A DNA stretch of 64,000 bases, taken from the NCBI GenBank assembly GCA_005406025.1, contig BGZK01001386.1, positions 62,001 to 126,000 of the forward strand, read 5' to 3'. Positions 48,573 through 60,838 of the stretch are shown here, piece by piece. Each line of letters begins with the position of its first letter. Within the stretch, counting starts at the first letter, position 1. The position numbers were made by a program, and so were the translations under genes. The stretch is from Eumeta japonica. Its lineage: Eukaryota > Arthropoda > Insecta > Lepidoptera > Psychidae. The notes under the pieces are model-generated. The model did no database searches and had not been told where the DNA came from. It saw only the letters and a list, made by a program, of their open reading frames with translations.

Positions 48573-51500
48573 GTGAGAACATACCAATGACAATGTTAAA
48601 CAAGAGATTCGCCTTTAAGTCGAAATATTTGTCACTTTCCTGGTGAATAATATTATACGATTTTATTTTCTTTTATCACCGTATGGGTCTAGTCGATGTC
48701 GCGCTCGAATAAAATAAAACGTAGTTATATATACCTATGTATTATATTATATAAGGGTGGTGCATGGCGGTAGCGAGCGAGTGCTTACAGCATTTCCTAC
48801 CAATCAGGAAGTGATGGGTTCGAATCCTGAGAACAACGAACAAACTGATCAATCAGTGTTCAGTTTTTCAATACTGATATGCCCTGGATCGGTGGCAACT
48901 CTCCTTAGCGGTCACCAATGCGCTTTGAGCCAACCCACAGAATATAATAGAAGTTTCGAAATTCCTCACGACCTATTTTTAAAGTCATTTTTAATATGAG
49001 TTCATACTTTTAGGACCAACGAACCTTATACTTGTACAAATTTAGTTTTCACAGGCTATTCTTGTTAGTATAGAGAGCGGGTTTTAATAGTTTATGATTC
49101 CGTTCTGCGAATTAACAAGAATGCTTATAATTCGAACGATTTCAGTGAAGTTTGTATGTAGGCACCTTAAAAGTGAATAGAACACGTAGGTAGGTACATT
49201 ATTTTTAAAGTTTCACGAATTAAGGATTTCTTTAACATTACTAAGAACTTTTCAATTCCACCGATTTCAGTAAAATGTTCTCATAATGTTAGACAAATTT
49301 GTGAAGCTGAGTCCACGTGCGCAAAATCGCGGTTAATAGCTAGTCCGAATTAAAAGAACTTTGGGAAAGTGAACCTCTGCAATAAGATGGTTTAAACTTA
49401 ATAGTATAAACCTAATTCAACTCCACGCGTACACCTTAGAATGATAGTCTCCCATTAAATGAGGCACGTCTTTCAATTGTGTTCAAACATAAAATATACG
49501 ATGTAACGAAAGTTATAATAATTATCGTTATGTTTCTAAGAAACTTCATCATATGTCGTAATCGTGGCGAAAAAACATAACTTTAAAAATAACTAAATCC
49601 GCGGTATCTTATATACGAAAAATTCAATAAAAACTACCGAATTAGTGAACTGTAATAAGATATCTTTTATTTTCAGATACTGATTACTTTGATTCTAGAT
49701 TTTTTGCCGAGATTAATATCCTGGTACATACATGTCATGAATGCAATACATCACAAGGTCGGTATATTCAAAAATAATATTTTTTGCATTAATAGGTGGT
49801 AAAATTTATGAGCTCTTCAGAGTCACCTACCTGTATAACAATATTATGTCTGCGACTTGTATTTCACACATGCACTTAATTGACGATTTGCATGTATAGC
49901 ATAGCACTTTAAACATTTAGATCACGCTTTGCAGCTCTTTGTCCTCACCAGGATGTTCAGATGGAGCGATTAGTTCTTCGATGGACCTATAGTCATAGAA
50001 CAGGGAAAATACGCTAGGTATATTTATTTACATAGTAGTGTAAATACATTTTTAATTCTAGAACAAGTCCTTATCAAACGCCGCAATTGAATATACGTCG
50101 CATCGGTCTTGTTTTAAAACATGTACTGTATTGTTGAAGGTATGAAGTCGTATTTGCTCTAAAATACAGCTGAAAAATTTCTTTTCTACAGCGTCGATAT
50201 AAATGGTAGAAAGTTATTCGTAAAACCTACTGTGGTAGACGGCCTAAAGTCGAATTTATAATCGTGAAATTTTTGAATATATGACGAATGTACGGCAGCA
50301 GTAGTGGTTTTTAAAATAAATCCTACCGTATAAATCTACACCACGTCTTTATTTATTGAGATTGGTGCAGGTACGATCGCAGGTGTTTAGCTTTATAGTG
50401 AAGCGATGGACGATTATTTCAGGTAAATTAAACGCCTTGATCGCATTAAGATAATCATTGAAGAAACGTGCAAATTTTCTATTTTATTTCTTTTATCAAA
50501 CTAAATGTCCTCAAATGCCTAAGTAATTTGATAGTTAAGGTATTAATTTAGGACGCTAGTGATTTTGATTTAGACATGTTCATAAATTAATTTATGTTAC
50601 CTTGTTTGCCGTTTGAACATCTACATAATTGTTTGCTCTATTTGGTCGTTTGTTTAGTATTAATATTTGTGATAAAATAATTTGTAAAGCAATTGACTCT
50701 GCAGTTCATTCCTAAAATTTCCCGCTAAGAGTTTTGTCTGTGTTTTTGAGCTCTTTAAGTTCAAAAACAGTTGCCTAAAAGCTCAAAGACTTATTAAAGC
50801 TTTTCTAGCTCAAAAATTTAAAACACTATTGACCTTACAGGCCATTCCTGAAACTTTTGCTTTTTTCACACTCGAAATCTTCAAAAATACACCTGTCAAT
50901 AAATTATTGAATTTGCGTTCAAAAGATAAAGTTTTGTTTTTTTCCAAGCGCACCGAGATCAAAAACATAATATTAATCCGTATTCAGCCCTTCAAGATCA
51001 AACATCTATGCTTATTTAACAAAAATGCTGTTTTTTAATCGATATTTTAGACATTTATCGAACACGTTATTCAATTTTTGTCTGCTTTACGGCATTCGAC
51101 TCTGTTTTTAAGTAAAAAAAGGTGACTGACACCAAACATCAATCCAACAAAAACTTTAGAATTTTCCAAATTTTTCGTTAACGATATCTCTCGAACAAAC
51201 TAACAGATTTTGATGCAGTTTGTAACGATCGATGTTGCTTTTTAATCGGGAGAGTTAGTTAGATATTAGAATTTATCAATATAATACTTTAAGAAATAAG
51301 AAAGCATATTTTGAAAAAAAAAATCTCCATCGATATCTCTTGATTAAAACAACTGATTATGTAATTACGGCAATAGACGAATCTGTTCAGACAAAAGAGC
51401 TGATTATAGTATCAATCGGTAGTGTAGTCTATAAGTTATTTCAAACAAACATTTTTCTGAAATTTTTGAGCTTTCTCAAAATCTACCATGTGAAATTGAT

Positions 51501-54500
51501 TCACGTTTTCAAAGATTAAGTTGAGTTGAACTCTTTCAATTGTCGTAAACAGCGTTTCGATTGGTTAATCTGTTCGAAAGTTGTGAAAGGTTTACATACA
51601 CGCACAGACAGACAAATACACATAGACATGACAGAGACAAAGAGAGAGATAGATGTAGAAAAAGATCAAAACATATTCATAGGATCTTAAAACCTCAAAT
51701 TGTTATTAAACCTCAATTTTCGACAATCGGACTGAAAACAGTTTTTTCCCAATAGAGAGTAAAATACCAGTTATAAACTGTTATAGCATTTAGCACTGGC
51801 TAAAGTATATTTTTACTTGTAATTTTTCAATAGGTTAAAGAGATATCAGAAAAGAAATTCGTGTTTCTTCCAAATTAATTTTTATCTTTCATATTACAAA
51901 TATTTACAAAATATTATTATTGACGTGACAACGTCTTATAAATTGGTTTGCCGGGTGACACTTCAAGAAACTGCGTTACGCTCCGCTCACGTTATGCGCT
52001 CACAATGAGAGCGAGTGAGAGGCACGCGTCCCTTCCACTCGGGCATGGTTAGCCCGCCTAAGAGCGAGAGAGACAGACATAAAAAGTGAAAGGCACGCGT
52101 CCCTTCCACTCGAGCACAGTTAGCCCGCCTAAGAGCGAAATGTATTGCAAGTTATTGTATGTACATTTGTATATAAATACGTATGTATGTGTAAAGGTAA
52201 ACATAAAATTTTGTTAATATGAAATTCAGTGCGAGATTCTTTGTATAAATTAATGTTTTAAATATAATTCTTTGTATAAATAAATGTTTTAAATTGTTAC
52301 TATTATTTCATCCTTCTTCCTACTATACGAATGAATATTCACATTAAAATGATTTTACCACTCAAAGTCGTTGTCACGTAAAACTTTCGCCCGTATACCG
52401 ACTTTACAGGCAACCAATTTTTTTATTAGTCTACTTTTGTCATATTCGGAGAATATTTAATACGCAATTTTAAAGGTTTATTGATAACTAATCTAATATA
52501 TATATATATGAGCTTTGCATCTAATATGGTGCGTAAAGAATAACGCCTAACCCATAACCAATTTATTCACTTATTGCGCCGAAAGAAGTTTCACTTTGAA
52601 ATTTGTATAACTTTTTCGTTTTTACAGGAAATGTGGTGGATTAACACTATCTTCGCAATTTCATTGGAAACACTAAACTTTTACTTGCAAATGCTGCCAT
52701 GTACAGTATGTGATCAGATAAACGCTCGTGTAAAGGAGTTGAAAGGGACGTTACATTTAATTTCCTCTGATTTGGGTAAGGAATATTCTACAAATAGGTG
52801 ACTTATGAGATTTATAGATTAAACAATGCCCCATAAAGGTAAAAACAGTGCAATAATAATATATTTTACTTGTTCTTTGCAATTTTATAGCATGTCCATG
52901 GTAATTTTATTACTAGAATTTATATTGGTATTTATTTTTTTATCGTTCGAAAACCTAAAGCATTGGATGAGCAGTCTAAAAGAATTAAATTTTATGACGA
53001 AATACTTTAGGCTTTTTAAATAGCATTTTTGTTTTATGTTATTTCTGAAGTAAAAATAAATGTGGGTTCCATTTTCATCTCTAATAAGCCCGATAATGTA
53101 ATTTTAATTACAAATATTTTCTTCAATACTTTTTGGATCATCTGTACACTAAAATATTAATTTAAATTATTAAAGCAATTTGAAAACTATGGTAACTCAT
53201 ACATATACATAATAGACCACTGTTCGCCTTAAACTCACGACTTCAAACGCGTCGTAGGCCATAAGAAGTGGAAACGAATGAGAACCACATTATTTAAATA
53301 ATCAAAAATAGTTCTTTCGAGAAGAGCATAAACTGGCTTAAGGACTCGGTCTTTATGGCGCTAATTTGAAGACGAGACCCAGATTTCTGGTCTTTAATAA
53401 AATATAAAACAATTATTTGCGTAACATGTTTCCGTTTGTGATTAGAAGACTGCAACTTTGTTTACATTAAAAAGCATTTACTCAATTTCTGTTATAAAAA
53501 AAATAATTGTCTTTTATAAAATGGTAAAACATATATCACCTAATCTACTCTAATTGATTTCTCAAGAATTTATATGAAAATAATTCGTTTTGTACGCGAA
53601 TATCTGATGAACCTCGCTCTGCTCGGCCCGTTACGGGTAAACTCGACGCCGTTTTGGAAAAAGTAGAACAAGATCGGCATATTGGTTCTTACAACATGGC
53701 TGTTGTTTTTGAACAAAATGACACATATATATTATAATTAAATGTAAATAAAATACGATGAAAAATTATCTTGAATATGTATTGTATATGAAATACGAAA
53801 AAACTTTGTCCCCGACCTAATATTTAGCACTATATTTTTTGCAAAATTTATATCATTTTTGTGAAGTTTAAATATTTTGCATTCAATAATTTAAAATTAT
53901 TCAAGAACAAATTTTTCTCACTCTGTATTGCTGTACTAGCGACTGACTTTTACACTGAGCAAACAATCCAAATGTTTCTATTTCAATCTGTTCTTTCTTG
54001 CTTTTTCTTGTCCATTCTACTCTCGGTGAATCAGCATTTGTAATGGGCGATAATGTCGAAATGAATTCATTAATGATTTATTTCAAGTGCAGTTTCATTA
54101 CCTAATAATAATATTTGAAAAAAATAGAAATAAAGATATTTTTAATTTGATTTGATTTATAACGTGTCAGGTAAGTGAGTGCCGTTTTATGGATGAAGAA
54201 ACAGATAAAAACTTTTGATACGTCTAACGAGGCAATTATTACCGTTTCCATGAAATACAGTCAATACTATTCCAAGTTAATGTCCATTTGTGAGTTATCG
54301 TCTTTATGCATTACCTCTCTATGTATCAGAAAAGTGACGCTTATGCCGAAAGATGCGTAGTTTAATGGTCACATTTTTATGAGCTGATCAGAACTACATA
54401 AACCTGGGCGCGAGGACTCTCGGTCGCCCACGGCTTACTCCTCCTGTGGATATAATCTTCGATAAAACTATTAATTTTTATAGAAATAAAAAACATGGTA

Positions 54501-55491
54501 ATGAGAGATAATCAAATTCTCTTAATAACAAGTTAATGAAACAGTGGACAAGTGCTAGCAGAACTCGCGCCCTAAGGGTTTCATATATACAAACTTAATT
54601 ACATATTTCATCCGTCAAGCGCCTTAACGGCTTTTGTCTGAATTCGATACCGGTACTGGTAAAATGTGGGCGTTGGCAATTGATAGACTTTATATTGTTT
54701 TTTTTTTTTTCCAAAAGATGAATTCAAAAAGGTTTTTTTCTGAAAAGTCAAAGTGTAATTTTCGATTTTCATGGTAAAGAGTAAAAATAACTTACCTTCA
54801 ATGTTTTTTTACATTAAGATCGGATACTTCAACTGAAATACTTTTTTATGCTATTTTTTTCTAAATTCAATTTCTTCAAGTTTGGTCACAATTGTAATTC
54901 AAAAATCACTCAAACGCCACAAAATCGAGAAAGGCCTCTTAACTATCTCCATATTCTTCCTTTATTTGTACACTGAGACTTTGCTTGTTGTCAGACTTCA
55001 TGATTCTGGATTAACGGGAAGTATCCTCTAATCTTTGATGAGTAGATTTTGCGAATATCAATATATATTACAAAATAGTCGCACGAGTATCATTTAGTTA
55101 CATTGACTTAGAACCTTGATTTTCTTACAGTTCCAAGGTACCGCAGATATAAGCACTTGATATTAAATTCTACTTCAACGCATTCCTCATAAAAAGGGTC
55201 TAGACAGTTGGACAGACAGACCAACAACGAAATGATTCTCACTTCTTCTTTTCCATATACGAAAACCTAATAAAATGTAATTTTTGTGTATATTAAGACA
55301 AGGAGGGTCGCAGGCGCGCGCGCGCGCTCGCGGCGTACGCGGAGCAGCACGACCTGTCGTTCCGGCTGCTGCGCGTGGCCGGCGTCGGCGCGGCGCTGCC
55401 CGTCGCGGTGCTGGAGCTCACGCTCACCTACCTCATCATCCTCCTGCAGTTCGGGAAACTCGTCGAAAACCAACTGATCGTCAACGCTTAG
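47790..55491 (+). CDS. Insect gustatory receptor, receptor gene 1, four exons
   Basis: Exons 47,790-48,572, 49,677-49,757, 52,628-52,775 and 55,298-55,491 join in phases 0, 0 and 1 to give 401 residues with no stop, a usual length for insect gustatory receptors. These are seven-pass ligand-gated cation channels of taste neurons with an intracellular N-terminus. Hydrophobic segments lie at about residues 33-48, 62-80, 86-106, 145-165, 174-196, 262-284, 290-308 and 368-391. One of these would have to be non-spanning. The family signature TYxxxxxQF is present as TYLIILLQF (381-389). The last exon is extremely GC-rich, unlike the first three. A tandem paralogue follows at 60,997. The start is chosen because the paralogue keeps the same first Met; Met10 is also shared. 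The ligand is unknown; sequence does not tell whether it is a bitter receptor. Confidence 0.85.
48573..49676 (+). other. Receptor gene 1, intron 1
   Basis: A 1.1 kb intron. It holds a tRNA-like SINE candidate (48,756-48,900). Before exon 2, stretches match intron 1 of the paralogue: 'taatagctagtc' near 49,335 and 'agtataaacctaattcaa' near 49,403, the latter compared with 63,768. Confidence 0.75.
48756..48905 (+). mobile_element. Possible tRNA-derived SINE
   Basis: It has a B-box-like ggttcgaatcc (48,817-48,827), preceded 52 bases upstream by an A-box-like tggcggtagcgag (48,765-48,777), and 'taccaatcaggaagt' between them. This is the spacing of a tRNA-type RNA polymerase III promoter. It does not fold as a normal tRNA (no proper acceptor stem), so a SINE head is the more likely reading. 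The 3' limit is unknown. Confidence 0.4.
49677..49757 (+). CDS. Receptor gene 1, exon 2
   Basis: 27 codons between TTTTATTTTCAG and the donor GTCGGT, phase 0 at both ends. Residues 262-288 (ILITLILDFLPRLISWYIHV...) form a membrane segment. It is homologous to 63,871-63,951 of the paralogue. Confidence 0.85.
50700..51600 (+). repeat. Decayed repeat shared, inverted, with receptor gene 2 intron
   Basis: It shares with the reverse complement of 62,050-62,960 the words gaccttacaggc.attcc (50,829), 'ttttgag.tctttaagtt', 'acaccaaacatcaatcc' and 'aacgatatctctcgaacaaa' with 'gattttgatgca'. Within the element, units with 'gatatctct' recur at intervals of about 160 bases. It has no coding capacity. 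Confidence 0.55.
52017..52138. repeat. Tandem duplication, 71 bp period
   Basis: ggcacgcgtcccttccactc at 52,021 is repeated at 52,092. Both copies continue with gttagcccgcctaagagcga. It is GC-richer than the intron around it. The preceding 'gttacgctccgctcacgtta' suggests it belongs to a larger repeat beginning near 51,945. Confidence 0.8.
52628..52775 (+). CDS. Receptor gene 1, exon 3
   Basis: It starts GAA ATG TGG TGG after TTTTTACAG and ends after one base of a split codon before GTAAGG (52,776). It codes for residues 289-337 plus the first base of 338, including membrane segment WWINTIFAISLETLNFYLQM. Confidence 0.85.
52776..55297 (+). other. Receptor gene 1, intron 3
   Basis: A 2.5 kb AT-rich intron containing a mariner transposase fragment (53,606-53,725) and a GC-richer piece at 54,400-54,445. 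The acceptor is TTTTTGTGTATATTAAG, with a rather weak pyrimidine tract. Confidence 0.65.
53606..53725 (+). pseudogene. Mariner transposase fragment (second subfamily)
   Basis: An open stretch of 40 codons reads DEPRSARPVTGKLDAVLEKV, then EQDRHIGSYNMAVVFE. This is the N-terminal helix-turn-helix linker region of a mariner transposase. It differs from the fragment at the left end of the window, so two subfamilies are present. No catalytic part is found. Confidence 0.75.
55298..55491 (+). CDS. Receptor gene 1, exon 4 (C-terminus)
   Basis: Joined to the G of exon 3 it begins with a split Asp codon and runs ...YAEQHDLSFRLLRVAGVG, ALPVAVLELTLTYLIILLQF, GKLVENQLIVNA, then TAG (55,489-55,491). Of the 64 codons including the split one, all but about five end in G or C, while exons 1-3 favour A or T. 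The phase fit with exon 3 and the family signature make the assignment firm despite the compositional jump. Confidence 0.85.
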
Positions 55492-55710
55492 GAAGACCAG
55501 ACTTTGCGCCATTTTGAACTTTGTTATGTTAAAATTGATGTTATTCAAATTGCACGCGGAGGTTTGATGAAAAATTAGATTAAGTACATTTAGATCTCAT
55601 TCTCAAGGATTTAGGTATTACTTTAATACATTAATTGATATCTAAGTATTGGCTACACCTATCGAATTGTATATACAAGTAACTATTTTCCTAGAGTAAA
55701 GCTTTTTCAT

Positions 55711-55716
55711 AATAAA
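55711..55716 (+). terminator. Poly(A) signal of receptor gene 1
   Basis: AATAAA 220 bases after the stop codon. A second AATAAA lies at 55,926-55,931. Confidence 0.5.
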
Positions 55717-55934
55717 TACAAAAAATCTCTTGCTTTTTTTTCATATGAATTCTTTAAGTTATTATCTTTTTAGGGAACTTACTTATTTTTATTTCACATA
55801 AGAAACAATTTTTTTTCTAGAATTATAAATGATTTGAGAAGTTTAAGAGATTTTAAAATGATTTGTTAAAAAAAATATATAAAGTAGCTCAGTTGCGTAT
55901 ATTGTTTTTGTGTATCTTTATTAATAATAAACGG

Positions 55935-58900
55935 ATTTCTGTTTTATACATGTTGTTTTATACTTACATCGTTCCATGGAATATTCATGTGAAAATATTT
56001 TGAAAACTATTTTCTATGCCTAATCAATAATTAAATTGAAATAAATTTTGAAGTAGTGCACTAAAACTTATTAACAAAAGTCAAAAGCGTTAGGGCCAGT
56101 GTAATGCGGTGATTAAATGAAATTCGTAAAATGTCGAATAGAGCATTTGAACGAGCATCGGCCAAGTATAATATTTCCCGGTCAGTAAAGTACCCTGCAA
56201 ATCATCTGCACTTGAGTGATGGGCTATCAATCAAGTTGCCAGATCTTCTGACAGGTTACTGCTTTTGGTCGACATCAGAACAATATTAACGGTAAATTTT
56301 GTTGCCCTGATGAAGGACGACTCTCATAGACAACGTTGTAAATAGATATGACCACATTGAAACTTCTGAACCTAGTCATAAAGGTGATCCTGCTATTTTT
56401 TAATTAAATTTTTATTTTAATTGTTTAAAACATTTGGCAGCGCACCACTATACATTGCGCGCTGTTAATTAGTCGTTAAGTCGTTTGACTGTATCTTCAG
56501 CTGGTGAATTAATATCGCGACTAAATGTAGAAAATTACATAGCATTTTAATTATGACTGATTGCCTATCTGAAGTTTAAATATTTGTTATTCTGTTATTA
56601 TCTATTTCTAGACAAAAACAAATTAATTGAAAGTTTTTATTTTAACAATACATTGTAGTATTTATTAAAATAAATTTTATGTATTCCGCAAAAAATAGTT
56701 TTTAATCATCAATCAAAAAGTAGACTAAATATTTATTATAAGCAAATCTACGCCTATATCGATTGGAACGAATTAAACATTACGATATACATTTCGTTTT
56801 TGTCTGATAAGTCAATTCGCTATCGTCTCACAAATATCATATAAAGAACTGTGGCGACCGTCATTCCACAGATGCATTAAATATTTATACACCATACATG
56901 TGTTTAAATATTTAATGCATCTAAACGCATACATACATAAGATAATTCACCTTAACGTGAATGATGTATACAAGTTAAAAATGCCACAGTTTTCAGAAGA
57001 TAGACGACTGATTATGCGCCGTGTCTCATTATGATACAAACTCTTAGTTGTAATGTTGTGTTGGTTCTAAAAGTTTATAGTATGAGACATTTGTAGATAC
57101 GTAATTATATAATATTCGGTTTTAATTCTCAATATCTTCATTTCTACCATTTATTGTATTTCTCAAAGCGGAAATACGTTCAAGGCTTTCCGTTGAAACT
57201 TCATACAAAAGTAATACTATCGAAATAATATGTCTTCAGTTAAATATTACATACGATTTGTGAAATATATAGTTGAATAAAAGCTAGTCTATAACTTGAT
57301 AAGATTAAGTTTTTGATTGCTAAAACGACCGATTATCTTATTTTCGGATGAGTAGCGGTCGATACGACTTCATGCCACGAACATGACCCCAGTTAAAATC
57401 TAGCATTGCAACAACGAATGTTTTTTATAATTTGAATAACAATTGAAATATCGATTATGACTTTCTCGTTCGCCAAAGAAAAAAGCTATGATTAAAATTT
57501 CTAGCAAGAAAATTGAGCGGGATGTCGAACCACATGACGGCGAGGGGTCCGCACCTTCTATCTACAAAGACTACAATTTCTGATAGTAAAATCTTTTGAA
57601 CGCATTTGATGTTTTATTTTAATGTGTCATTGTTGTGCTATTAGCGGTTTAAATAACACATTGCTGTGATTAGTGTACTATAAGACGGAAGGTATTGCTT
57701 CATGCATTATTTGATTTTAAATTAATATAAAAATAGAGGGTAGGATAAAGATAGGTGATCCAGTTAAATGATTGAGAGTATTATGTTTTTTCTTTAAATT
57801 TTTTAAAGAAAATTAAAATTTTCTATTAGGTGGGTAAGTTAAATAATTTTGTTAAGATGAATTAAACTTTTTTCAGAAATATGCAGGCATTTACACACAG
57901 AACCATGAATAATTCATAGATCTTTATCTGTCTTCCTTTTCTCTTTCTTATTTTTCATTTTTCTTTATTTATCATTTGAAAATGAATTATATGAAAAGAA
58001 ATAAATGTCTTTTTTTCCAATTTATAGTTTCATTTCTATTTCTGATTGCACTTTTATGAAGATGGCATACAATTTCAAATGACAAAAAAGAAAGAGAGAA
58101 GATCGAAATTATAATAGTTATACCGTTGTTATACTTAAACAAAGGAAAAATATCAGATACACCACTTGATTATACAGTAAGGAATCATAAAAAGCATGAC
58201 GACTTTTAGCAAAACTTCTTTTAATTCTCATGATTAAAATGCTTTTATTTGGTTGTCGCAAAAGGCATCCCGTTTTGAGGCAGTCGGTGGTAAATCACAG
58301 CAAAATCCATCACTCTGAGTCATTCACTAATGAACTTGAAATATTTTACCACTAAATATGTATGTAATTAAATATCAAAAAATCTTTCGCGGCCTTTTAA
58401 TGGAGCGTGTGATAAAGAAAATCCATTTCAATGGTATACCACCAATATTACTATGAATGTAATCATGAGCAAACATATTAAGAGCCCCAATACGTATAAA
58501 ATCGCTGTAGAGCGAACATTATAAATTCCATTAAAATAATGGAAAACTAATTCATCATAACGTAAAACCTACTCATCGTAAAACTGTAATTATAAATTCG
58601 AGGCCCAATCAAATGTTATTTGATTGTTTGTTAATATAGTTAATTAATTAAATACTCACTATTCAAATTGGTACTATCTGTAGGTTTTCATAAACCGATT
58701 AAAATATTATCAACGCTTATATTTAACTACGTACATAGTTTTATTTGCAATTAAAATAACGAAATGGGACTCCGTCGAAATAAATTTCTCTTTTAATGAA
58801 AGAAAAGAAGGAAAAAGGATTTTCAAATTAATTTCTCAATTATTTCTACAACAATCGTTCCTTTCAAATACAGAAGAAATTTTTTTTAACTTTTATAAAT

Positions 58901-59690
58901 GAGAATTGAAGTACTAATGAAATATTTGAACTTATTTTTAATTTTACAAAGTTCGTAATTACGTAAAGTATGATGGTATGACGGTTTTATGAAGTTATTA
59001 ATGACGTTATGAAGGGCGTCGAAGGTCGATTTGGTTATCAATTATAGGAATGACAAATTAGGTTATGATGGGACAATGAAGACAATGTTTCTTCTAATGG
59101 AATTAGTAATTTCATTTAATGTTTTTAATTGTATCGAATTAGATTGAACGCTGTTGAAATTCAGTTTTATATAGCTATATGTTATCAATGTTATTATTGC
59201 ATATGATACGTATGGTGTTTTACATTTAATTTCTGTTTGTATATTGCGAAATAGGTTATTAATTTTAATTATTAAAGTTAAGTAAAGCCTATTTTACTGC
59301 GTATTCATCATAAATAAATACAAGTTAATATAAATTAGACGCGCGCGCATGAAACGGCAACGTTTCTTTGTAACCATAGAGACTTTTTTTATCATCTTTG
59401 AATATCTCAGTAACTAAGTATTTTTCGTTATATGTTCCTTAATAAGTTATGATAAACAGGTTGGCATTATTATTTTCCGAAATAAAGGAAAAACTTCAGG
59501 GACAACTTGTATTGCCATATTCTCACAGAAGGATTGAACAAAGGCATGCTTATGCCTAAACAATAAAACAAAAACTTGAAGTACACTAAACAATTCATAA
59601 AATATATTTTATAAAAAGTTGAAGAAGTACGACGTCCATAATTTTTTTTCTAATTTTATTTCCAAGTTCTCCGATTCGTTGCTATAATAC
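55935..59690. other. Spacer between the two receptor genes
   Basis: AT-rich, without a recognisable gene. 56,090-56,400 is slightly less AT-rich. A hairpin lies at 56,870-56,922. Frames are short and without motifs. No relic of a third receptor was seen. Confidence 0.35.
56870..56922. repeat. Short hairpin with 23 bp arms
   Basis: agatgcattaaatatttata plus three bases (56,870-56,892) pairs with 56,900-56,922 at 22 of 23 positions around the loop catacat. Confidence 0.65.
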
Positions 59691-59694
59691 ACGC

Positions 59695-59881
59695 TTCACT
59701 TTGAATTTCAAAGCTGACGTCCGTATATTTTGTCAATGTAGGATGCCGAAAGGGTTCTAGAATGAACATATATATATTATCTTATTATCTTATTATATAT
59801 ATATATATGTTCATTCTAGAACCCTTTCGGCATCCTACATTGACAAAATATACGGACGTCAGCTTTGAAATTCAAAGTGAA
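59695..59881. repeat. Perfect palindrome, 83 bp arms, 21 base loop
   Basis: The left arm (59,695-59,777) begins ttcactttgaatttcaaagc. The right arm (59,799-59,881) is its exact reverse complement at all 83 positions by hand pairing. The loop (59,778-59,798) is AT-only apart from two Cs. Inner arm ends are (AT)n, but the outer 73 bases are unique sequence ('gacgtccgtatattttgtca', 'gatgccgaaagggttctaga'). A 60-codon frame (59,762-59,944) across it is a by-product. Confidence 0.95.
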
Positions 59882-60838
59882 TATATATGTATATATATAT
59901 CATCGAAGGTCTTGAAATGCCCATGCACTTTGACGTCGCGTTAAGTTTACACTAAAGGAAGAAAAAGGAGCCGGAAAAAAGTTATTTTTATTGTTTAGAC
60001 AGTTATGCTAATTTTAATTAGTTATAAGTTATGCTAATTCTGTCACTTTATGTAATTATTTATTTTATTATGTATATGTGTGTTCCTATGTTGGGGGATA
60101 TAAGTGGTATATATATATATGCTATCTGAATCATTAGAATTATGTTTACACTTCATTTCAAACTATGCATTAATTTAGTAATTTTATACATTTTTTAATA
60201 AATTGTTGATTGTGAATAGAAAGTTAGTGTCATATTTGTTATTATGCTAAGGGAAATAAGTATATAACTTAGACAATATTTAGCTTGATATTGCATATAG
60301 AAATGGCTTTATTTTAAAGTACCATAATGACATCATGGGTAACATAAAAATTCTGTTTGTGGTGTAGTTTTGATCAATCTGTATAGCATTGATGCAGATG
60401 TGTTCAAGAAGTTCAAGTTTTAAAATTTTTAGCAATCTTAACAATGTTTCAAGGGAAAATAGTTCAAAATATCATTTTATTTACATGCATGCTTTTTTTT
60501 TTATAGCCTCCAGCTTCAATATTAATTTAATTTATTGGTGAAATGAATATTGATTATGGAAATTGTAATATATTATTTCCTTTTTGAAAGAAAACATTGA
60601 AACAATCCACTGAGTCTACCATTTACAACTGTTTTTCATTAATTTTTTGCTTTTAGCTCTTATAACCATAATTAAATTAAACTCTAAAAATGTAAAAACG
60701 TAGCCTACTAAGATTTGCAAGCATTTAAAACTTAAGTTAACAATGTGTACACATCATCCACACATACCCACGCGACAATACAAACGCGCGCGCGCACACA
60801 CACACACACGCGCGCAGACACACTAGTCAACACTGAAA
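59882..60838. other. AT-rich spacer with AT and CA/CG microsatellites
   Basis: (AT)n tracts lie at 59,881-59,901 and 60,108-60,121. A CG/CA microsatellite lies at 60,785-60,816, just left of the receptor 2 upstream region. No gene is recognised. Confidence 0.5.

Larger units (their letters stand above)
49758..52627 (+). other. Receptor gene 1, intron 2
   Basis: A 2.87 kb intron carrying a decayed repeat (50,700-51,600) also present inverted in the paralogue's intron 1, and a 71 bp-spaced tandem duplication (52,017-52,138). No extra exon is recognised. Confidence 0.7.

Noticed and set aside
48756..48840. A tRNA gene
   Set aside because: The B-box is perfect but the A-box is poor and no acceptor stem can be formed, so a tRNA-derived SINE fits better.
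54175..54360. Extra receptor exon in intron 3
   Set aside because: The 61-codon frame has no similarity to receptor segments, and exon 3 joins exon 4 in phase without it.
55284..55517. Alternative 77- and 63-codon plus frames and a 93-codon minus frame over receptor exon 4
   Set aside because: They are shadows of a GC-rich exon. The frame ending at 55,491 is the one that fits the splice phase and carries TYLIILLQF.
59762..59944. 60-codon frame at the palindrome
   Set aside because: It consists of the AT loop and the right arm of the palindrome and has no motif.
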